Positions 22,453-34,489 of a stretch of DNA of 64,000 nt are shown here, piece after piece. The DNA is from Climacium dendroides. Lineage: Eukaryota; Streptophyta; Bryopsida; Hypnales; Climaciaceae. Under the pieces are notes generated by a model, which searched no databases, had not been told where the DNA came from, and saw only the letters and a program-made list of their open reading frames with translations. Both the position numbers and the translations under genes were made by a program. The first letter of the stretch is position 1. Every line of letters begins with the position of its first letter. The stretch is from positions 35,893,029 to 35,957,028 of the forward strand of contig OX467083.1 of assembly GCA_950106755.1 (NCBI GenBank), written 5' to 3'.

Positions 22453-25400
22453 TTACATGAGTTCAAAAGGGAGGGAAAAATGCCAAGTGCCCTTGCCTTC
22501 GGCACAAAAAATGGGGGACCATTCAACATTAAATGTTCTCTCTAACTGTTCTAAGGTCTCAAGATCTTTAATAACTATGTGGATGTGCTTCCAAGTGGAC
22601 ATGCCCGCGTGAATAGTGGCAGTCCACATGGAATGCAGAATTTTCTCCTTGCTAACTTGTTGGTTGCCGTATCGCTTGTTGCAACGTTCGGTCCATATAA
22701 ACCAACACAGAAAACTCCACATTAAGTCCCATGGTTGGGAAGGGAAGATGAATTTGCTAGTTTTATCCTTCACCGAGGACTTCAAAGTCCCCAACAACAC
22801 CTCCATTAAATTGGAGATTTGGGGGGCCCCTGCTCTTTGAGCAAGTAAGTTATACCTGGACCATAACTCTCGGGTGCATTCGCAATCCCAGAAAAGGTGG
22901 CTCGTGGTCTCCATCACACAGGTGCACAGAACACATCCAACCTCAGCATGGGGAATTCTGTAAGAAAGCCAGTCCCCCGTGACAACTCCCCTATTGAGGA
23001 CCTGCCAGAGGAACATGGCTTGTTTTCTCGGCTTGGAATTGTACCAAAGCAGATTAAAGATTTTAGTGCGTTCATTTTTATCAAGTCCCTGATTTTGGAG
23101 TTCTTGAACCGCAATTGGAGTTTCAGATCTCTTTCCCAAACCGTATAAGTACCCTCTTCTGGCCGTGTATCCGAAGAAGGGGCTGGTTGTAAATTTAAAA
23201 ATCCTCCCCCAAGTCCATTCTCCTGGATCCCAGAGGAGGTTATCCACATGGACTCCCGGGTACACCCACACCGTGTTCGGCCTCTCAGGGTCCGTATCTG
23301 GGTTACATTCGGCGAACGTCCTCTTCTGTGCGTTCCATAGCACAACTCTAGCCGGTTTAACTCCCAGGTGCTGTATGTTATGAATGCCTTCTTCTTTCGT
23401 AAGGAGGCCCTTGTGATCTCTAGTGTATTTCACGGCCTGTCCCTCCTCCAATCTTCCCCTAAGATGATAGAAGTGAGGGCTCCCCGGTTCATTTACCCAG
23501 TCTTTCTCCTTGAACTCCTTGTATGCCCTCGGGTCCCAGGGAATATGGGTTATGGTCTTCAGTCTCCGCGTCCTTTCTTTTTCCGTAACTGCTCCCCTCC
23601 TGGGGAGCTTGGCTTGAATCTGTACATTGCCCAGCTACTCCTGACCAGCTGAGTCCCAGAGGTGTCCTACTTTATTAATTCCCGCTCGAGTCCAGAGGTG
23701 CAGCCCAACATTCTGCCCCATTCCCAGCGGTGTATTCTCATCTTCAACTATAAGTGGATTCCCGTATAAGGGTTGCCTGATGATGCTCCCCACTGTGTCA
23801 GGTTGTTCCTGTACAAGGTTGTTTTTAATTGACTAGAAAGCCTTGAAGCAAGCTTTCATAAGAGGGGAGAAGTTATTGCCCTTCAACCCCTTGCTAAAAA
23901 ACATCCAGTTTGGGGATTCTTGCCATTTAGAATCCCCAAGTGGTCTACCTTCTGTTATCTTGTGCCTAATGAACTTCTTCCATGGTTCATTCCCTGGTGC
24001 AAGCCCTCTAACTACCAGCTTGGCAAGGAGGGCTTGTGTCTGTAAATAGGGGTCGAGTAATTGTATCCCCCCCTCTTCCTGTGGTAAAATACAGGCCTTC
24101 CACTTTACTCTAGACGCACTCCTCCCTTCATCCCGTCCCGTCCAGAGGTACTGTGTTATCAAACCTCGGATGATGTCGCAGTTTTTGGCTGAGATGCCAC
24201 AGCAGGCCGCCGTGTACCAGCAGGTTGCCAACAGCACCTGATTACAGATAATAACCCTGCCTGCTTGCGACACACATTTGGCCGCCCAGCTACGCAGCTT
24301 GGATTTGATCGAGTCCATCAATGGTCCAGTGTTAGCATCTGGCGGTAAATGAAAACTGATCAAAGGTCCCAGATATCTGACCCCCTCTCCTCTCGGTATC
24401 CACTGGACCCCCATTTCTGCCCCCCACTCAAACATTCTGTCTACTCCGGAGGCCCAAATCCCGAAGGTCTTGTTCCAATTCAGTTTTGAGCCCGACGCCA
24501 AGCAGAAGAGCTCTAGCACTCTCCGCGCCCTATTTAGATTTTCTTTATACCCTAACAAATACAGTGAGGTGTCATCTGCAAAGGAGGCATCAGTGATTTG
24601 AGACCCCCCTGGCAGCCTAAATCCTTCCACCCCATATTTCGGGTCCTCTAACATGTATCCTAAGGCGTCCAAAACTACGATGAACAGGAAGGGGGCGAGC
24701 GGACAGTCCTGCCTCACCGACCTGGACAACTCGAAGTCTTCGCCAACACTGCCATTCATGATGATGGCTGATGCTGCGTTCTGGTACAGTGACTTTATTC
24801 CCCTGATGAACGTCTCATGGAACCCCCGTTTCTCCAAAACCTCCTCCATGAATTTCCACGAAATTCGGTCATACGCCTTTTTGAAGTCCAGCAGAAGAAG
24901 CACCAGATTTTGTCCCGACTCCTCTACGTAATGCATACTTTCTTGCGCCATGAAGATATTATCAATTATGCATCTGTCCTGTACAAACCCAATCTGATTA
25001 GGTCTAACGACTTTAGGTAGTATTATCTGTAGTCGTCTGGCGAGAACCTTAGCTACCACCTTGTAGAAGGAGTTAAGCAAGGTGATAGGCCTGAGGTTCT
25101 TTATGAGGCTTGTGTCTCCCCCCTTCGGTATCAAGGCAATTATGCCTTTGCTGTGAGCTCTGGACAGCTCTCCTCCACTGAGTGCTTCCTTCACCGCCTC
25201 TAGCAGATCCTCTTGGACCGCTCCTTCACAAAGTTTAAAGAAATCCGTGGGAATCCCGTCCTCCCTAGCAGCATTGCCCATCGATAAATCTCTTATGGCG
25301 TCTTGTATCTCCTGCAGGGTTACCGGCTTTGTGAAGTGTTGATTTTGCTTATCTGTTACTATCCTAGGCACGTTGGTCAAGACCTCTCGCCGTGCCTCCA

Positions 25401-26754
25401 GTACTTCCTCTGTTTCAGCTTCTTCCGTGTACAAGGACTTGTAGAAATCCTGCAGTGTCGCCTCCTTCTCCTCCTGTCCCATGAGCACCACATCGCCCAC
25501 CTTCAGCTGCGCTATGTGCGATCTCTTGTGTACGTCCTTGTACACTTGGAAGAATTCATGGCTGCACCTATCTCCCGTGCGTAGCCACTTGGCCGACACC
25601 GCGTGATACTGGGCGTCTAGAATTTCCAATGTGATCCTATGCAGTGTGGTGCGAGCCTCTTCCAGTCGGAGAATCGCCTCCCCGTCTATGGGATCTAGCC
25701 GGAGTTTCTCTTCTGAGTCCCGGATGACCTGGAGCGCTTCATTTTTCGCCTTGTATGTGGCGGTTCTCCTTTCTCGCTCCACCTTCGTGGCCTCTGTGAG
25801 CACCCTCCGCTGTGCCCGTTCAACCCAGTCCATCCAGGAACCTGTACTGTCCGGTTTACCTTCCTCCTGCCACACTCGCTCCAGTCTTTCCCTGACATGC
25901 TTGCTGCGTAATAATTCTGGGTTTATCCGATCCCTCCTCCCTGTCGGCTTGCACCTGGGGAAAAGGCTGAGCTAGAGTGGGGCGTGATCCGAAATCTTCA
26001 TATGTGGGTGTGTGTGCAGAACCCCGCCGTGTTCTACCATCACAGGGGAGGCATATATTCTATCGATCCTCGCACTCCTGTAAGCTCCTCCCTCCCTACT
26101 GTTTTCCCAGGTGAATCTCTTGTCCGTGGCCTTCCTGATGCCATCAGAATGCCATGTATCCTCCAACCCATAGTGGTTGAGTCATCTATTCCAGGCTGCA
26201 ATTTCTCTCTTATTGGGCTTAGTGCAATACCGATTGCTCCCATTTCGATCTTCTTCTGCCTCAACGAAATTGAAGTCGCCTGCTATAATGTATGCCTGTC
26301 CCGGTATGTTGGCGTCAACCAACTGCTGCCATATGGTCGCTCTGTCATTAGAGGAGCTGGGAGCGTATACTGTGAGGATGGTCACACTCCTCTGCTGCTC
26401 CATCTGTAGTGTCACATATTGAGCGCGCCCTTCGACCACCACTCCGCTCCCGCTCACTAAGTGTGCAATTTTTTTGGCTATCAGGATACCCGTACCAGCT
26501 CTGTACCTAGTGGAGCCGACTGCTCCTAGTATCCCCGGATTCCATGCCCTAAAGCCATTACTAAAGGGAAAGCTGCAAGTCCTTTTCCTGCACCTCTCTT
26601 CGTCCATCCAATGCTCCTGCAGTAGTATTATCTGTGGCTGCGTCTGCAGCCTCTCAAATACCCTCCTGACATGTACCTGTTTCGCCGAACCTTTGGTGCC
26701 AACTCCTGCACCCCTGATGTTGAGAGTCGCAATGCTGAGGGTGCCTTCCATCAT
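22453..26754 (-). pseudogene. LINE B ORF2: endonuclease, reverse transcriptase, zinc-finger domain
   Basis: The least damaged ORF2 here. The endonuclease starts SIATLNIRGAGVGTKGS (26,740) with IILLQEHWMD and ends near MKISDHAPL (25,985), a conserved SDH. The reverse transcriptase lies in one long open frame, 25,875-23,833, with GIIALIPKGGD, LRPITLLNSFYKVVAKVLA, CPLAPFLF and the catalytic FADDTSLYLLG at about 24,583. After stops near 23,830 a further frame, 23,451-22,453, carries the zf-RVT region (CVLCTCVMETTSHLFWDC). At least three breaks (near 26,170, 25,975 and 23,830) inactivate it. Confidence 0.9.
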
Positions 26755-26759
26755 TCCTC

Positions 26760-27245
26760 AGATTGCGAGTCGTCACTGTCAAAGGTCGGGGGTGTCACCT
26801 TAGCTTTGCCCCTCTTCTGTTTCTTGGATGTATGTACCGGTGTAGCTGCCAGTCCTGGGTGCCAATCCGCCTGATGACCGTCCGGGACCTCCAATCCCGC
26901 CCAGTCCATCAATAGCAAATTGGCCTTGATTCTGCCCTTTCAAGGAACTAGCTGCGTAATGTCCTTCGGTTCTTTCCATATCATCTTGATACCCTTAAGG
27001 CACTTTGCTTTGGGAGTGACTCGAACTGCAGCCAGGACTGATAGTTCATGTTCGTCTCCGACGTGTCCCATCTGGCAGACCAATGCACAGCCTCCCATTG
27101 CTGTAGTTTAGGCGGCTTTACGAGGTTTGCCTTCAGGAATTCTCGGATGCCCCCGAGGATCTTCCCCTTAATTGCCTCCACCTCGCTCTCTGCTCCATCG
27201 AAGGCTATTTTCAATGCAGCAGGTACCGTCTCCGCTGTCGCACTG
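26760..27245 (-). pseudogene. LINE B ORF1, C-terminal fragment
   Basis: The frame holds AALKIAFDGAESEVEAIKG and KPPKLQQWEAVHWSARWD, then after a frameshift HVGDEHELSVLAAVRV and TPKAKCLKG, and a Ser/Asp-rich end (FDSDDSQSEE) just before ORF2. It aligns with the LINE A pieces at 19,474-19,600 and 3,200-3,504. About 60 residues present in LINE A are missing between this fragment and the other half of LINE B. Confidence 0.78.
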
Positions 27246-27959
27246 TAAATGCGTACATAGTGTAAAAAAGTGTGGTAATGTTTTATTTCTATTGATTTGG
27301 TTTTCACGAATATGAGGAGAATAATGACATCATCTTTAGTGGCTTCAAGGTGACGCCTTCTTACGATGGCTTGAGTCATCTATATAAGAATAGGTTGCCA
27401 TCTTAGAATTCCATCAAACTTGAAGTAGTTTTCTTCATTATTTGTTATAGATTCAGTATGTCGAATTGGAGGGTTTTTTCTGAGTCCCAAGATGAAATTG
27501 GAATTCTAGTTTTTTACCTCTAATAGGTGTACGTTGAGTTTTAGTTCTTCATTCCATATTTGGAGTGAATTTCTATAATAATTTTGTGTTTGTGAAGTAG
27601 TTGTAAGGAAATATTCAAATGGTTTGCCTTCTAGGTGAACTTGAAGTAAATTTCCTTCAAAGATAAAGATAAGGAGATAGTAGTAGGCCAAATAAGTGCT
27701 CAATTATTGTTAGAGGAGTTTTAAGAGTGAGTTAGAGGCGGACCCCACTTGTTTGTGTGGTTGAGAGTAGATAAGGTAGAGGAAAAGTTGGATAGGATTC
27801 ATCTTCTCTCCCATTGTGAGTTTAGGGTTTAGGGTCGAATGTTTGGAGGGCCATTGTGTTGTGTGTTTTTGGAATTTTGAAATAAAAATTGGTGGAGTTA
27901 TGTATCATTGTGTCTTCTTTCTAAATTGATCTCACTTGCTTGATTTGGAGTTGTGAATC

Positions 27960-28520
27960 AAAAGTTGTGCTAGTTTGAGTGGAGGGAGGTTTGTTGCCTT
28001 CGAAATTAAGAGGCAGAGACTTCGACCGACCATAAAAGACGGACAGGTTCTTGGTTTGCATTGATATTTGGAGGAAGTGTAGGAAATTAAGTTAGCTTTC
28101 TAGGAAGATCTCACTCATTCTATTTGGAGCTTGTATGAATGAGTTACGAGTGTAGAAGTGAAGGAGTGTCTGCTGCCTATCATTTCTAGAGGCCGAAACT
28201 TTGAGTGGCCATGAAAGGTGGACAGAGTGTTAATTTGATTTGAGTTTTGGAGAGGATGTGTAAAGTTTTTTTAGCTTTCTAAGAAGCTATCATTCGAAGT
28301 AATTGGAGCATTTATGAGTAAGTTGTGAGTGTAGGAGTGAAGGAGGGTCTGTTGCCCTCACTTGTAGAGGCCGAAACTTTGGATGACCATAGTTTTGGGT
28401 TAGAGTATTGGAATGAGTTGAGATTTGGAGGAAATGGAGAGAATTGTGTTAGCTTTCCAAAGAGTTATCATGCAACCCATTTGAAGTTGTGAAGCAACGG
28501 TGGTGATCATTCAAAGTTTA
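27960..28520 (+). repeat. Tandem ~170-bp repeats
   Basis: Three to four diverged units share TTAGCTTTCTA, a GAGTGTAGGAGTGAAGGA-like segment, CTGCTGCC and AGAGGCCGAAACTTTG. Related units appear inverted at about 30,000-30,560 (for example GCAGCAGACCTTCCCTCACT). Confidence 0.65.
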
Positions 28521-28982
28521 GCTTTGAAGATGGAGTTGGGGTAGAGATTTGAAGTTGGAGTTTGAGTGAAAATTTGAAGTTGAAGTTGAGGTGGAGCTTT
28601 GAGTGATGATTTGAAGTTGAAATTTGAAGACACAAAGATTGAAGACTCGTGTGTTGTGGCTTGTGGCTTGTTATTCCTAGCCGGATTTGGGGGCTCGTTG
28701 TCTTTCTATGGTTATTCCCAGCCGGTTTTGGAGGCTAGTTGCAATTTTCAATTTCAGCATTGTGAAACTGTTGCGAGCCGTGGTTATCCAGTAAGCGCTC
28801 CATTTTGTGTTTGTGGAGACTATTTGGGATTTAATCACCCACTTGGTTGCTCTTTTATGTTGTTCCCATTGGTGAAAGGCGCTTCCTGGTCACCGTGGGT
28901 TTGAAAGTTTAGGGTCCCATCATCCGGACGGTCACTCGTGTTGGCTGTCCCGTTTTACCCGTCCGAGGCCGTGGGATCTTAT

Positions 28983-29008
28983 CACCTTACCCTTACCCTT
29001 ACCCTTAT
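28983..29008 (+). repeat. Short CCCTTA tandem repeat
   Basis: About four copies of the hexamer CCCTTA. It is not the plant telomere unit (CCCTAAA). Confidence 0.7.
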
Positions 29009-31000
29009 AGAGCCACCACAGGATAGGCCAACGGGGAGGAGTTTGAAGATTGAAGATTGATGATTCGACGACCGTATACGAGATTTGAAGACCAAGATTA
29101 GAGATTCACGGGAGACAACAAATTTTGTTGTTGTACAATATCATTTTGTATTTGACTGGTGAATTTGTGGGTGACAAGTTCACTCACCTTCATCATTCTA
29201 GTTAGAAGACTGGGTTTGCAAGTGACAAGTCCACTTGCCTTTATTCTCCTATCATATTTATATTCCTTAGCCATTTCTAGTTGCAGCCAGAATCTTCGTG
29301 ATTTCCCAAGGCAAACCGCTCTCAACACGACACCGCTTCCCCCTCGGATTCTAAAAGCAGCTCTATCCCCTTATCTTGTTCCTTGTATGCCAAGGGCCAG
29401 ATGGAGATGAATCGCGCTCCTTGCTTCGGAAGAGCTAGATCTTCTGTTTGGAAGGCTTCGGCAAGCGTGGCTGCTCCCCAGTTGTCCCACCACTCGCTCG
29501 GTAGCCTGGTCATGGACTTACGCTGTCGGATAATAAGAGTTTGCTTAGGGGAAACACAGGGTTTTTTGCTGCAACTAGAAGTGATTAGGTTTGGGAGCAA
29601 GTGAACACAAAGTCAGGTCTTTGATTTATAACACCAAAGTAAGAGAATACAATAGAAGATAATACTTCAAGTGGAGGGAACTAAAGCTGTCCGTAAACAA
29701 ATGGATGAACCATCAAGGTAAAAGAACAACTTGAATACGCAAGAGTATGTATACAAGTATAGGTAGAAATACTTGTATTCAAATACAAACGTCTTTATAC
29801 CAAATATACAATATGTATAAAAGTCGTGTACGTATAGTCGTACAATACAAGTATAAAATACGCATAAAATTCATGTACGTATGTACGTATAAATATGTGT
29901 ATATAAATATGTAGAATATGTATATAGTAGACCGTATATACACCGTATAAATACTAATACAAGTGTTTGTGTGGTTCTAAATGAAGTAGGAATCAAAACC
30001 GCAAGCCTTGAAACCTCTTGAAGAAGGCAGCAACACTAAAATAGATGCTCCAAACACATCATAATCTCAAATGAAGTGTGTTATAAGTTTTTGAAAAGCT
30101 AACAACACCATCTACTCTTCCTCCAAATTTCAACAGAATCGAACTTACAAGTCATAAGTTATAGTCTTTCAAAGTTGGTGCTCCAAAATCCCTTGGCAAC
30201 CGAACATGCATACACCTTGTAAGACATAAAATGCTCAAAAACGCTCCAAATTCAAAGCTAAAGTTTGTAAAAGCGGTCTCTAACTTCATCTCCTTCTTCC
30301 TATCACTCCTTCACATTTCCGTCTATATCTTTTGTTTCACAAACTCAATTTACAAGTGTGATAGCTTTTTGAAAAGCTAACAATAAGACCTACACTTACT
30401 CTAAATTTCACTTGAATACAAGAAATATTGAGTCTGCAGGAGAGGCTCGAAGTCTCCACTTCTCTAATCGGATAGCAGCAGACCTTCCCTCACTCTTTTA
30501 CTCATAACTTTCTCATAACAACTCCAAATCAAGTGAAACTAGTGCCAAAAGAAGCGCAAGAACAAGATGTGCAACTCTGCCAAATCTCAAATCAAAATTC
30601 GTCTCCTACACAAAGCCTTAGTCGCTCGAAAATCACAGTATGCAAAAACTTTTTTCTTTCTCCATAACAACACACACAAAAAAAAAAAGGCAGAGGAGGA
30701 AGCTCCCTCCTTCCTTATCTCCTCTCCTAAGGACCACATCAGCCCATGACTTGACCCATAAGGCATCTAGAAGCCCATTGGTTGAGGTACTACTCCCTCT
30801 TATCTCCACTACATCTTCTATTCATTTATTAAAATCTTAGAAATTCAACTAGAAGGGAAAAACCAAGTAGGAAAAAAAACCCTTCTCACAACTTATTGTA
30901 GGAACTTTAGAACAAGTTAAGGTTCCTCTAAACTCAACATAAAAAAACATTGGAATACAAATCAACCGCTCTTAAAGGTATTTTAAGAGGAAATAAATGA

Positions 31001-31423
31001 CTAAACATGTAAAAACTCAAGGATTTGAAGAACTACTTCGGAAATGAAACTAGCCCTCCGTTGACTGCTCAAATGACTGAGTTGCCCTTGAAGCCAAAGG
31101 CGATGCCCAACTTCACTTGAAATGCGACTAACCATCTGCCTTTCAGCGTTATTCTCAAAACGTCCTTCAAATATCATTTGATGATCTCCAGAAAACGTAG
31201 ATTCAGCCTCCAAAACAATAACCAAGGCCCTGGTATCAAGTTGAATACTTGCAGCTGCAAATTGAAAATTACTTGGGTCTGGATCTGTTCGCGGTTGAAC
31301 ACAACGCTCAGAAGGCTCAACTTCATCGCGTACACGACGTCTTGAAGTAGAAGGCAAATCAGAATCAAACAGCGGTTGAGATAATGGTAGCTCCCAATCC
31401 TCAAGATTCTGCGAATCCATCAC
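31001..31423 (-). CDS. Small unassigned open frame (140 residues)
   Basis: Begins MDSQNLEDWELPLSQPLF and has an acidic N-terminus followed by a basic, Gln-rich C-terminus (QGQLSHLSSQRRASFI). No domain recognised. It lies downstream, on the minus strand, of a GGTATCAGATG motif (about 31,630-31,640) that resembles an initiator-tRNA primer-binding site of LTR retrotransposons, so it may be the start of a gag-like frame. Evidence is thin. Confidence 0.3.
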   Translation of the reverse strand: MMDSQNLEDWELPLSQPLFDSDLPSTSRRRVRDEVEPSERCVQPRTDPDPSNFQFAAASIQLDTRALVIVLEAESTFSGDHQMIFEGRFENNAERQMVSRISSEVGHRLWLQGQLSHLSSQRRASFISEVVLQILEFLHV

Positions 31424-31669
31424 TACAAATAACTGAATCCAAAATCAAAGCCTAAACAGGTTCTTCTAAACCAAGGAATGTAACCCATTCCCTTTATACA
31501 AAACTAATAGCTTCATTGAGAAGCTAATTCCAACTAACCAATCCCAAGTCAAATATTTATAGGTATATGTTTTTGTCTCAAAAGAAAACCTATGTAGAAA
31601 TGGATCAAGGTACACTGCTTCGTTCATCTGATACCACACAATGCAACCATCAACGGTATAAAACCGTTG

Positions 31670-31775
31670 TGGGGCTAACAATCAACGCCAAGTTGCGGAC
31701 TTGGCTGGTTGTTGAAGTCCCCGTTAGTTTTCGACTGGTTCCGGGTTCGAATACCATCGGGCCCGTTGAATCAAT
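31670..31775 (+). repeat. tRNA-like (SINE-type) segment with a pol III B box
   Basis: GGTTCGAATACC at about 31,740-31,752 matches the RNA polymerase III B box (GGTTCGANNCC). TTGGCTGGTTGTTG near 31,701 is a possible A box about 35-40 bp upstream. The stretch can be read as a decayed tRNA-related SINE head. No 3' tail or flanking duplication was identified. Confidence 0.4.
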
Positions 31776-31995
31776 CTGAGCAGCGGCAACTTGGCACCGC
31801 TAGTGAAGGCAGGAAATAACCAGCCAGCCAGCCTCCTACTTCCCCTGAGCTAAGCGACAAGATGCAGTACAAAACCCAAACCGTGGATTTCTCCACGACC
31901 CCACCTTTTCTAACTCAATCCTTATACTCCATTGACGTTTTAAAGAGTTCTTTTTGTAGTTTTTAAACACCACACCTATTTACAACACGACAACG

Positions 31996-33474
31996 TTGGC
32001 TCCAAAATCGAGCTGCTGCCGAATTGGCTTGCATGAACCCTGGTCGGGCTCCTTCCTGATGCTCCTTCGAGCTCTGCTCCGAGGTTGTCCCTTCTCCCTG
32101 TGGCTCTACTGTTACTTCTTTCTCAGTGGATCTGTTTGGGTCGTTCTCTGCCAGTTTCGGGGTCTCCCCGTGAGGTGTCTGCAGACTAGTTGCAATCTCC
32201 TGTGCCCGTACTTCGGCATCTCCCTCCGTCTGATTTTCCGTGAAGCAGAGGGCTTTCTTGGATGTGGCCTTCCTCTTAACTTTCCCTATGGGCACAGCCT
32301 GAAACTGCATCCCCAGCTTGGGAAATTCTGTGTCTGACAGTTGAGGCTGTCCTCCGCCCTTCTCCGCCATTTGATCCCCAATACCTTCTACTCACTGTTC
32401 TTCCTCTTCCATTGTCGGGGTCTTCGTGGTGGGTCTGTCTCTTCTGCTGTCTCCGATGCTCGTGGGCTGCCATTTCAGCGTCCACTTCTCCGGCGGGATA
32501 ACTGGTTTGGTGGGCTGGACTCCCTGCTCCTTGCTCTGTGCCTTCCCTTTCTTTCTGCTCTGTACAAGGGTGAAGCCATCGCCTTGGGGCTCCTGTTTCC
32601 CCATTCTCTCTATCCTTGGGGCCGCTTTTCTGCTGTTGGATGTATTTCCCACTGAGAGCGGGCAGTCCGATGTGGAGTGCCCAAACTTCCGGCACCTATT
32701 GCATTGACCTGGCAGTCCTAAATAACTGACTGCCTGGTCGATATAGTCCACTTCAGTAGTTTGTTTAGACAGAAGAGGGATTGTCAAAGTGCCAGGCAAC
32801 TTCATAACATCCTTGACCCTCACTTGGATCAAAGGCCCTCCCTGTCTTCGCCTTGCCATCTGCACGCTCTCCACCGATACCACATCCCCTATCAGTGAAG
32901 CGAATTTCCTCAACCATTCCGCCGTTTGAAAGAAAGGGTCCAGATCCGAGAATTGCACCCTGATCATCGTACCTTCTTGCATGAATTCCGGTGCCGGGTA
33001 TTCAGACGAGAAGCCACTGCTCCACGGGCAGAATTTCAGCAATCTATCTCCCCACACCGTGAATCCCAACCCGCTACATTCCTCAGCCTTACTCTTCTCT
33101 TCGAATTCCAGTCTAAAGAATCCCCTTGCCATCGTCTGAATGCTGTGGAATTCCAAATGTAGGTCTTCTGTGAGGTGTCTGGATAGCACCTCGAAGCCTG
33201 GGGGAGATCCGAATACTTTCCCCAACACTGTCCAAGCTACCAACTCTTCTTTGAGGTCCCTAATCCTCACCAACTCCTCGTTCGAGATTTCCACCTTCAA
33301 CTTCCAGCTCGGGAGGATTTTAGGCACTGAGCCTTCCGAGTCTGATGTCTCCGCAGCAGCAGCTTCCATCTGCTTAATTTTCCCCTTTCTCCGCCGGGTC
33401 TTCCTGCTGATCGGCCCTGTCTCGGGTGGCCCACCCGCTTCCTCCATCGGAAGATCTGATGCATCACCTTCCAT
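31996..33474 (-). pseudogene. LINE B ORF1: DUF4283-like protein with CCHC zinc knuckle
   Basis: The frame starts at 33,474 (MEGDASDLPMEEAGG) and is open for 360 codons, then continues in the same frame after one stop at about 32,392 to the break near 31,996. The DUF4283-like region covers residues ~55-200 (LKVEISNEELVRIRDLKEEL, RGFFRLEF). The zinc knuckle CNRCRKFGHSTSDC is near residue 270. Lys/Arg-rich stretches follow, and EFPKL lies near 32,325. It would be the RNA-binding partner of ORF2. The terminal part, and about 60 residues in between, are separated or lost at the 4.75-kb segment. Confidence 0.85.
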
Positions 33475-34235
33475 GCGTACTCTCTCTCCGAGATCGTTGC
33501 GTTCAATCCAAACCCCGCAACTTACAGCGGCTGCACCTGCCGATGCGCCTAGGGTTTAGAAGCACCAATTTGCTCCTATAGCACAGGTCTGACTCAAACG
33601 CCTCGATTGTGGCTCCTACCAACTGCCACAAATCCCACAATCCCACTTGCACCTCGGACACCTAACCCTAATTCCCCCGCGGCTAGAAATCCGGAGACGG
33701 GAGGTCTGTGCGCCTTCCTCGGGTGCTTGATAACATCAAGACCTCCCTTGCGCCTTAGAAGCAGTTGTACTCTACCTCCGAACCATCCCAGAAGTCCCCC
33801 GCAGCAGAATTCCGCCGCCGCCGCCTGGTCCCTGGAAACCCTAAAACAGCCCCGATGCCTCGCACCTTCGATCGTCCTCCACTCTCCCGCTAATCGCTTC
33901 GAAGTTCGCTCAATAGTCTCCTGTGGTTCGTCCGTTCTAAATCGGCGTGAGAACAGGCCAAATTCGCCCCCTCCAGGCTTGGATCGAACTCGGCCGAATT
34001 CCGTGGAACCGACCAAACCCTAAAAAAACCTATCGGGCTTGAAATCTGACGCAGTTCTTCTCCGATCGGCCGGTGCAACCTATCAATCTAACCGCATTGA
34101 CGAGCTGAAGCTGATTCTACAAGAAAAACTGGAAGAAATCGGTGTAGCAGGCTTGATTTCGGACCTCAAGGCACTCTGAAATTCTAGCGGCGGCTCCGCC
34201 CAGTCTCCTCGGTGGGTGGATGGAAAAGTTGATAT
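31996..34235 (-). mobile_element. LINE B, 5' part (5' UTR and ORF1)
   Basis: The 5' end at about 34,235-34,241 abuts an 18S fragment beginning GATGGTACCTTGCT. A leader of about 760 bp precedes ORF1 at 33,474. The left edge lies inside ORF1 at the 4.75-kb segment; ORF2 and the 3' end are at 22,381-27,245. This copy looks younger than LINE A because ORF1 is much less broken. Confidence 0.85.
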
Positions 34236-34303
34236 GATGGTGATGGTACCTTGCTACTTGGATAACCGTAGTAATTCTAAAGCTAATACGTGCATAAACT
34301 CTC
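34236..34303 (+). pseudogene. 18S rRNA gene fragment, about 60 bp
   Basis: GATGGTACCTTGCTACTTGG, then GATAACCGTAGTAATTCTAA, AGCTAATACGTGCATAAACT. It is the same 18S stretch as at 22,201 but ends after ~60 bp, where a new GATGGTACCTTGCT (34,304-34,317) introduces the 3' end of LINE C. Confidence 0.92.
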
Positions 34304-34317
34304 GATGGTACCTTGCT
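34304..34317 (+). repeat. 18S-derived target motif at the 3' end of LINE C
   Basis: GATGGTACCTTGCT directly abuts the LINE C 3' UTR (TGTGAAGCCC, matching GGTGAACGCC of LINE B). Confidence 0.85.
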
Positions 34318-34338
34318 TGTGAAGCCCAAAAGGGGCAC

Positions 34339-34488
34339 CACTACTAGAAAATTTCATATTTCTGTTGTTTTGGTCGCGTTGATCCAGTCAAAATCTGATA
34401 GAAATTTGTTGAAACCAACAAATTTCTATCAGATTTTGACTGGATCAACGCGACCAAAACAACAGAAATATGAAATTTTCTAGTAGTG
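34339..34488. mobile_element. CACTA-like foldback MITE 3 (150 bp)
   Basis: Ends CACTACTAGAAAATTTCA and complement, with 3-bp duplications CAC at 34,336-34,338 and 34,489-34,491. The two arms form a nearly perfect hairpin. Only a few positions differ from MITE 1 at 5,903, which suggests both inserted fairly recently from one family. Confidence 0.9.
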
Positions 34489-34489
34489 C

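Larger units (their letters stand above)
22381..27245 (-). mobile_element. LINE B, 3' part
   Basis: Reading leftwards: the C-terminal part of ORF1 (27,245-26,760), ORF2 with endonuclease, reverse transcriptase and zinc-finger region, and a short 3' UTR ending at 22,381. There is no poly(A) tail; the 3' UTR has a GC-rich hairpin (GGGGAGCC/GGCTCCCC at about 22,406-22,423). The right edge cuts ORF1. The 5' half is at 31,996-34,235. LINEs lose their 5' but rarely their 3' end, so a fragment lacking a 5' end followed by one lacking a 3' end fits one interrupted copy. Confidence 0.88.
27246..31995. mobile_element. ~4.75-kb inverted-repeat segment interrupting LINE B (unclassified)
   Basis: It lies exactly where LINE B ORF1 breaks. 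The ends are a short imperfect inverted repeat (TGTCGCACTGTAAAT at left, complement of TGTCGTGTTGTAAAT at right). Diverged repeat units run forward at about 27,960-28,520 and inverted at about 30,000-30,560; another inverted pair is 29,270-29,333 against 29,519-29,590. I find no transposase or polymerase. No clean target duplication is seen, perhaps because ~180 bp of LINE are missing. It could be a foldback element, two facing relics of one LTR-type element, or a composite. Confidence 0.55.

Noticed and set aside
27246..31995. Complete LTR retrotransposon
   Set aside because: The two ends are inverted rather than direct repeats, and no polymerase, integrase or clear target duplication is seen.
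33607..34023. Overlapping 138- and 140-residue frames on opposite strands
   Set aside because: They lie in the LINE B 5' leader, GC-rich and without domains; likely compositional.
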